From Bacillota bacterium (GTDB lineage Bacteria > Bacillota > UBA4882 > UBA10575), in the NCBI GenBank assembly GCA_012521315.1, contig JAAYMP010000102.1, positions 1 through 10,392 on the forward strand: a DNA stretch of 10,392 nucleotides, given 5' to 3'. Position numbers and translations under genes: made by a program. The notes below the pieces were generated by a model, which had not been told where the DNA came from, searched no databases, and saw nothing but the letters and a program-made list of their open reading frames with translations. This document shows positions 6,158 to 10,392 of this stretch, piece by piece; positions within the stretch are counted from its first letter, which is position 1, and each line of letters starts with the position of its first letter.

Positions 6158-8641
6158 TTATCTTAATTGTAAGGCGTTGATCCGGTTTGAATAGAAACTG
6201 GTCAACTCCATGGCCGCTTCCATCGAGGAGGCTTCGCTATAGATCTGAAAGGCGGGTTCCTCGGCGTCGGGTAAAACGAGCGCCCAACCCTGGTCGTGGA
6301 AGACTTTCAAACCGTCGATCACTTCCACCGTTTTGTCTTTATTCTCTTCAAAGAGATGGCGCATGATCCGGCCCTTGTTTTCCCAGGAACAATCGGCCTG
6401 TTTGCGGTCGATATGGTAGGCAGGGAGTTGGGCAACCAGCCGGGCCAGGCTCCTTTGCTCTCTGGCCATCAGCTCCAGGACTTTGGTCAAGGCATACAAG
6501 CCGTCGTAAGTCGCTTGGAAGGAACACCGGCCATCACCGGCCGGGTAGATTTGGGCTTCGGCCACCTTCTCCATGAGCGCCCGGGGGGAGGCTTTCGTCC
6601 GGATCACCTCGCCCCGGTTGGCCCGGATCACCTCTTCAATGAAGGAGGGGGCGGTTACCGGAAGCGGAATCGTCGCCGCTTTCCCATCCCTCAGGACCAA
6701 CAGGGAAAGTAACGCGGTAAACTGCTCCTCCGCCACCAAGTTGCCTCCATCGTCGACCAGGATCAGACCCTCACCGTTACTGACGAGCAAGGCCCCAAGG
6801 TCAGCCTGGGCCCGCCGGACCTGTTCCGCCAAGGCGGGCCGGCAAGCTTCCCGGAAAGCCTCAACCGTCCGGTAGGCGCCGGCCGAATCGGCCTGAAAGG
6901 CCACCGTTTCACAGCCGAGGGCGGTCAGGGCCATCTTTAGCAGCGAACCCAAGGGGCCCTCGGCGGCCTCAACCCCCGTCACCACCTTGAAACCGGCGGC
7001 GCGGATCGCCTCTCCGGCGGTGGCCTTCAGGATATTCTCAAGATAACGGGCGGAGAAACCGTCCACGCTTTGGATCCGTCCCAGCCGGTCAAGGGCAGCC
7101 CGCCGAAACTCCTCCGTAAAAAAGGCCTGCTCAACTTTTCTCTCCACGGAACGGTCGATGAGCAAACCCCGCTCGTCAAAGAACTCTACCAGAATATTCT
7201 CCGGGGTCGCCGGGGAGACCCGCAGTTGAATCCCAGACGCCGCTTCCAGCGCCACGACGGCCTGGCGGGTCACCGGGGTCGCCGCCATCCCCAAGTCATA
7301 AACGTTAACGCCGGCGCCCAACAAACCGCTGACCAAAGCAGCCTTCAGTTTCTGTCCGGGCGGAAAATGGTCGGTCCCCACAACCACCCAGCTGTGCTCC
7401 GGCAAAATGGTCCCGTAAGCCACCCCCATTTTGGCGGCGAACTCGGGGGTAAACTCCAAATTCGCTGTTTTATCAACGCCCCGGCGACCGAAGAGGGTGG
7501 TCCCCCACCGGTTACCCCAGACCAGACTGGAATTGAGGACGGAGCCGCTCTCCAAATATTTATCCGGCCAGATCCGGACCTCCGGTTTGATGACCGCTTT
7601 GGAACCGGCGGTACAACCTTCGCCTAACACCGCGCCTTCGTAAACCCGCACCCCGGATTTTAAATGGGTACGGTGGGCCAGGATCGCCCCCCGGATCTCC
7701 GCTTGGTAGCCCACGTAAGTATGGTTCCACAGGATGGCTTTTTTGAGGGAAGCCTCCTCGCCGACCAGGCTGTGGTCGCCAACGACCGTATTTCTGCCGA
7801 GCCTGGCGTTCTTCCCGACCCGCACGTACCGTCCTAAGACCACCGGCGCTTCCACCTGTGCCGTGGGGGGCAGTTCCGTCCCTTCACCCACCCAGACCCG
7901 CGGGGCAACCTCTTGGCCGGACGGTTTAAACTTTAATTTTCCGTCCAAAAGATCATAATTGGCCTGCCGGTACTGCGCCAAGTTACCCACATCGGACCAG
8001 TAGCCTGCGGCCACGTATCCGTATAAGGGCGCGCCGGCCCGTAAGAGCAGCGGAAAGAGGTCCTTACTGAAGTCCACCTCTTGATCCTTTTCGTAATAAC
8101 GGAAGACCTCCGGTTCAATCAGGTAAATTCCGGTGTTCACCGTGTCGCTGAAGACCTCGCCCCACCCGGGTTTCTCCAGGAACCGTTTGATCCGGCCGTC
8201 CTCTTCCGTAATGACAACGCCGTAATCGAGAGGGGTCGCCACTTTGGTCAGGACAATGGTGACTAAAGCCCCGCGCGCCCGGTGAAAAACCGCGGCTTCC
8301 GCCAGATTGATATCGGTTAAGGCATCGCCGCTGATCACCAGGAAAGTCTCGTCCAGAAAAGCTTCGGCGTTCTTCACGCTCCCCGCCGTCCCGAGCGGGG
8401 TTTCTTCGACAAAATAACGGAGGTCTACCCCAAACTCCCGCCCGTCACCAAAATAGTTGGTGATTAAATCGGGAAGATAAAAGAGGGTCATCCCGATCTC
8501 GGTGAAGCGGTATTGTTGCAGAAGCGCCAAAATATACTCGACCATCGGGCGCCCGGCAATCGGCACCATCGGTTTCGGTTGTTTGCAGGTTAACGGGCGC
8601 AGTCTTGTCCCTTTGCCGCCCGCCATGACAATGGCTTTCAT
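6158..8641 (-). CDS. Sugar-1-phosphate nucleotidyltransferase fused to a degenerate phosphohexomutase-like module
   Basis: Large cytoplasmic fusion of 827 residues. Residues 1-235 are a nucleotidyltransferase with MAGGKGTRLRPLT (6-18), KP at 23-24, and metal-site candidates GD (105-106) and SDVGN (216-220). It would join a sugar 1-phosphate to an NTP. Residues about 248-355 are left-handed beta-helix hexapeptides. Residues about 380-827 follow the phosphoglucomutase/phosphomannomutase layout. The serine of the phosphoserine loop aligns with S476 (RVSPATP in place of TASHNP). The metal loop DGDADR aligns with VSNGEG (620-625), GEESGH with AGDGRC (about 701-706), and the phosphate-binding RPSGTEP with LPDAEEP (790-796), so mutase activity is doubtful. 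It often carries the name mannose-1-phosphate guanylyltransferase; the actual sugar and nucleotide are unknown. The ATG overlaps the upstream TGA as ATGA and has AAAGGAGGG upstream. Confidence 0.9.
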   Translation of the reverse strand: MKAIVMAGGKGTRLRPLTCKQPKPMVPIAGRPMVEYILALLQQYRFTEIGMTLFYLPDLITNYFGDGREFGVDLRYFVEETPLGTAGSVKNAEAFLDETFLVISGDALTDINLAEAAVFHRARGALVTIVLTKVATPLDYGVVITEEDGRIKRFLEKPGWGEVFSDTVNTGIYLIEPEVFRYYEKDQEVDFSKDLFPLLLRAGAPLYGYVAAGYWSDVGNLAQYRQANYDLLDGKLKFKPSGQEVAPRVWVGEGTELPPTAQVEAPVVLGRYVRVGKNARLGRNTVVGDHSLVGEEASLKKAILWNHTYVGYQAEIRGAILAHRTHLKSGVRVYEGAVLGEGCTAGSKAVIKPEVRIWPDKYLESGSVLNSSLVWGNRWGTTLFGRRGVDKTANLEFTPEFAAKMGVAYGTILPEHSWVVVGTDHFPPGQKLKAALVSGLLGAGVNVYDLGMAATPVTRQAVVALEAASGIQLRVSPATPENILVEFFDERGLLIDRSVERKVEQAFFTEEFRRAALDRLGRIQSVDGFSARYLENILKATAGEAIRAAGFKVVTGVEAAEGPLGSLLKMALTALGCETVAFQADSAGAYRTVEAFREACRPALAEQVRRAQADLGALLVSNGEGLILVDDGGNLVAEEQFTALLSLLVLRDGKAATIPLPVTAPSFIEEVIRANRGEVIRTKASPRALMEKVAEAQIYPAGDGRCSFQATYDGLYALTKVLELMAREQRSLARLVAQLPAYHIDRKQADCSWENKGRIMRHLFEENKDKTVEVIDGLKVFHDQGWALVLPDAEEPAFQIYSEASSMEAAMELTSFYSNRINALQLR

Positions 8642-9990
8642 TGGTAACCCTCCTTTTGTCCATTAAAGGCCGGCGGCGGCCAACCCGTCGCCGTTTGGGC
8701 CGGGGTATACCGGCCGGCGCCGGTGGCGCCGGCGGTGGCTGCCCCCGGACGGATCCTCCGGTCACGGGCCAACGCCCGCGCTGCCCCGGCCACCTGGCGG
8801 TGCCAATCCGACCGCTGGTACTCGCTCTGCACTTCCCGGTAAAGATCGATGGTCTGTTCGGCAATTTTACCCCAATTATACTCGGTTTCCAGGTCGCGCC
8901 GGGCTTGATCCCGCAGGGCGGCTGCCTCTTCCGGGTGGGTGAGGACCCATAAGATATTATCAGCCAGCGATTCGGGGTTGTTGGGGAAAGCCTTCAAACC
9001 GTTTTTCCCGTGTTGGACTACTTCGCCCAATCCTCCGGTATCGGCAACGACCACCGGGGTGCCCGCCGCCATCGCTTCCAAGGCCACAATCCCGAAGGGC
9101 TCATACAGACTGGGAAAGACCGCCACATCCGCCGTGCTGAACAGGGCATTCCGTGTTAAGTCGTCCACATAGCCGGTGAAATAAAACTTGTGGTAAAGCC
9201 CCGTCTGGCGGGCCCGGTGGTGCAAATGTCCGGCATGGGGGCCTTTCCCGGCGATGATAAACTTGACCTTCTCCCGGTGCGCCAAAACTTTACGGGCGGC
9301 CTCCAGCAGCAGATCCAGCCCCTTTTCAAAAACCAAACGGCCGACATAAAACACCACCTGCTCATCATCGGCCGCGTACTGCCGCCGAATCGCCCGGGCA
9401 TCCCCCGCCGGTGGGCGGAAAAGCTCCGGATACACGCCATTGGGAATGACCCGCATTTTATTGGCGGGCACCTGAAAGATACGCTGCAGTTCACCGCACA
9501 TATAACGGCTGCAACAGATCACCCGCCAGGCTTCATAGGCCAACCACCATTCGACATTACTAATGTAGCGTTGTAACTCATTATGGAGGCCGTTGTTCCG
9601 CCCCCATTCGGTGGCATGGATCGTGGCAATCAACGGAAGACGGAAGGCGTGTTTTAAAGCTTTTCCGGCGTAAGCCACCAACCAGTCATGGGCGTGGATC
9701 AGATCAAAGGCTTCTCCTTCTTCCACCAGGGAGACCGCCTTCTCCATCAGCTGCAGATTCAGTTGCATCACCCAAGAGACAAAGTCGGGAGGCTCGGGGG
9801 CGCTGCGCCCCATCCGGCAAATTCGGACTCCTTCCCGCTGTTCCGTGGTTCCCTTCGGGTCTTTGCTCCTGGTCAAAACCGTTACTTCCTGGCCTTTTCC
9901 CGACAAGGCCAGGGCTAGATCATGGACATGGGGGGCGATCCCGCCCACGGTCTCCGGCGGGTATTCCCAGCTCAACATCAGAACCCGCAT
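8638..9990 (-). CDS. GT4 family glycosyltransferase (glycogen synthase-like, GT-B fold)
   Basis: Protein of 450 residues. The N-terminal acceptor domain opens with MRVLMLSWEYPPETVGGIAPHV (glycine loop at 16-18), followed by HAHDWL (99-104) and IHATEWGR (124-131). The C-terminal donor domain has VIPNGV (181-186), YVGRLVFEKGLD (215-226, with catalytic-type R and K) and the EX7E motif EPFGIVALE (E297, E305). It should retain sugar configuration while moving a glucosyl-type unit from a nucleotide sugar onto a glycan; donor and acceptor cannot be read from sequence. ATG at 9990 is chosen because AGGAGG lies 6 bases upstream; a TTG at 10005 would translate through that site. Residues about 395-450 are an unusual low-complexity Ala/Gly/Pro tail outside the GT fold. 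The stop overlaps the start of the downstream nucleotidyltransferase, suggesting linked expression and perhaps a shared sugar substrate. Confidence 0.9.
   Translation of the reverse strand: MRVLMLSWEYPPETVGGIAPHVHDLALALSGKGQEVTVLTRSKDPKGTTEQREGVRICRMGRSAPEPPDFVSWVMQLNLQLMEKAVSLVEEGEAFDLIHAHDWLVAYAGKALKHAFRLPLIATIHATEWGRNNGLHNELQRYISNVEWWLAYEAWRVICCSRYMCGELQRIFQVPANKMRVIPNGVYPELFRPPAGDARAIRRQYAADDEQVVFYVGRLVFEKGLDLLLEAARKVLAHREKVKFIIAGKGPHAGHLHHRARQTGLYHKFYFTGYVDDLTRNALFSTADVAVFPSLYEPFGIVALEAMAAGTPVVVADTGGLGEVVQHGKNGLKAFPNNPESLADNILWVLTHPEEAAALRDQARRDLETEYNWGKIAEQTIDLYREVQSEYQRSDWHRQVAGAARALARDRRIRPGAATAGATGAGRYTPAQTATGWPPPAFNGQKEGYQ
8714..8732. repeat. Perfect 8-bp GC palindrome with 3-base spacer inside the glycosyltransferase tail
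   Basis: CCGGCGCC, then GGT, then GGCGCCGG. It lies in the part of the glycosyltransferase gene that codes for the Ala/Gly-rich tail and could form a very stable hairpin in DNA or mRNA shortly before the downstream start codon. The same two octamers flank a 34-base stretch at 3905-3938 in the basic linker of yvcK. Single copies of these octamers also occur elsewhere in the window, so they may only reflect GC-rich codon use. Confidence 0.45.
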
Positions 9991-10226
9991 CTGTTCCCTC
10001 CTCAAAAATCATTACCAGCCGCCCGGACGATCATGGCTTTGGTAAAGTTGTAAACTTATTCTTCCCGGCCGGCCAAGACTTAATGCGCCGGTTATTCCCC
10101 TTCCGCCAAGAAAACCCGGGCGTCGCGTCCCCGTCCTCCGGGCCTGGCGGCATTCTAAGGAAAGACCGCATTCCGAGGCCAGGCGGCACTCCAGACAAAC
10201 CGTAAAAAAACAAGCTGTCCTCGGGG
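9991..10226. other. Leader and intergenic region upstream of the glycosyltransferase
   Basis: The region holds the AGGAGG ribosome site of the glycosyltransferase (9997-10002). It also holds two near-identical 12-base copies, GGCCTGGCGGCA at 10141 and GGCCAGGCGGCA at 10177, exactly 36 bases apart; their cores are complementary and could also pair. I see no convincing -35/-10 pair on the minus strand, although one must lie here or further right, since a strong terminator separates this unit from the gene to the right. No credible small gene is visible. Confidence 0.45.
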
Positions 10227-10266
10227 AAAAAAGAATAAGGCCTTCCTCCCGTTGGGGAGGAAGGCC
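10227..10266 (-). terminator. Strong intrinsic terminator of the gene entering from the right edge
   Basis: A perfect 12-bp stem (GGCCTTCCTCCC at 10239-10250 with its complement at 10255-10266) has a 4-base loop. On the minus strand it is followed by TTATTCTTTTTT (10238-10227). It lies 37 bases after the stop codon of the partial gene at the right edge. No T-run follows it on the plus strand. Confidence 0.88.
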
Positions 10267-10303
10267 CTGGCGTTGGCCATATCCTGGGCTTCATTATTAT
10301 TTA

Positions 10304-10392
10304 TTATAATTGGTTTACCTTCGGCGCCTGCCGCCGGATCTCCACCGCAAAAAAATCCATGATGCCACCGGCGGGCGGCTGGGGTTTACGCA
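10304..10392 (-). CDS. C-terminal end of an unidentified protein (partial, runs off the right edge)
   Basis: On the minus strand one frame stays open from the window edge to a TAA at 10304-10306. It encodes 28 complete codons ending MDFFAVEIRRQAPKVNQL; the two bases 10391-10392 belong to a codon cut by the edge. The other two frames stop earlier or at once. The position just before a strong terminator supports a real gene end. I do not recognise the family from so short a tail. The internal ATG could in principle start a tiny peptide, but no ribosome binding site precedes it. Confidence 0.55.
   Translation of the reverse strand, partial: RKPQPPAGGIMDFFAVEIRRQAPKVNQL

Noticed and set aside
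9991..10005. A start five codons earlier (TTG) for the glycosyltransferase
   Set aside because: Translation from there would run through the AGGAGG that serves the ATG at 9990, and the conserved family start begins with MRVLMLSWEYPP.
10031..10294. An 87-codon open frame on the minus strand upstream of the glycosyltransferase
   Set aside because: It begins upstream of the strong terminator hairpin and reads through it, has no ribosome binding site, and its translation is a Pro/Gly/Arg-rich string with no recognisable pattern.

Overview
The window looks like chromosomal DNA from a Bacillota (Firmicutes) bacterium of moderately high GC. The pointers are a rapZ–yvcK pair in the Gram-positive order, strong AGGAGG-type ribosome binding sites, a SigA-type promoter feeding a transcription-terminating riboswitch, and a sugar nucleotidyltransferase fused to a phosphohexomutase-like module. 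I cannot name the species. Every gene I accept is on the minus strand, so transcription runs from the right edge to the left.

Right part (about 6090-10392): the last codons of an unidentified gene enter from the right edge and are closed by a strong terminator at 10227-10266. A leader of about 240 bases follows, then a two-gene unit: a GT4 glycosyltransferase, and a nucleotidyltransferase/left-handed beta-helix/phosphohexomutase-like fusion whose start overlaps the glycosyltransferase stop (ATGA). This pair probably makes or uses an activated sugar for a surface or storage polysaccharide. It ends at a perfect 15-bp hairpin at 6093-6126.

Middle part (3428-5988): rapZ and yvcK are tightly linked, and the yvcK ribosome binding site overlaps the rapZ stop. 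YvcK is unusually long: two predicted membrane segments at the N terminus, the CofD/YvcK fold, a very basic linker, and a C-terminal domain that reads as PrcB-like. whiA, the usual next gene, is absent.

Left part (47-3373): a TTTACA-17-TAAAAT promoter leads into a clear FMN (RFN) riboswitch, an intrinsic terminator with a GUAA loop and a 7-T run, and then three ABC transporter genes (ATPase, permease, NMT1/THI5-type binding protein). The proteins alone would suggest thiamine-precursor, nitrate or sulfonate uptake. The FMN riboswitch instead points to riboflavin import of the RibXY type. The 5' edge of the aptamer carries a 9-base segment exactly complementary to the 5' arm of the terminator, which suggests a simple antitermination switch. 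About 300 non-coding bases follow, and a hairpin plus T-run at 47-77 can end the transcript.

The points most worth following are the FMN-controlled NMT1-type transporter, the antiterminator pairing, the expanded L2 loop of the riboswitch, the YvcK–PrcB-like fusion, and the loss of catalytic motifs in the phosphohexomutase-like module.
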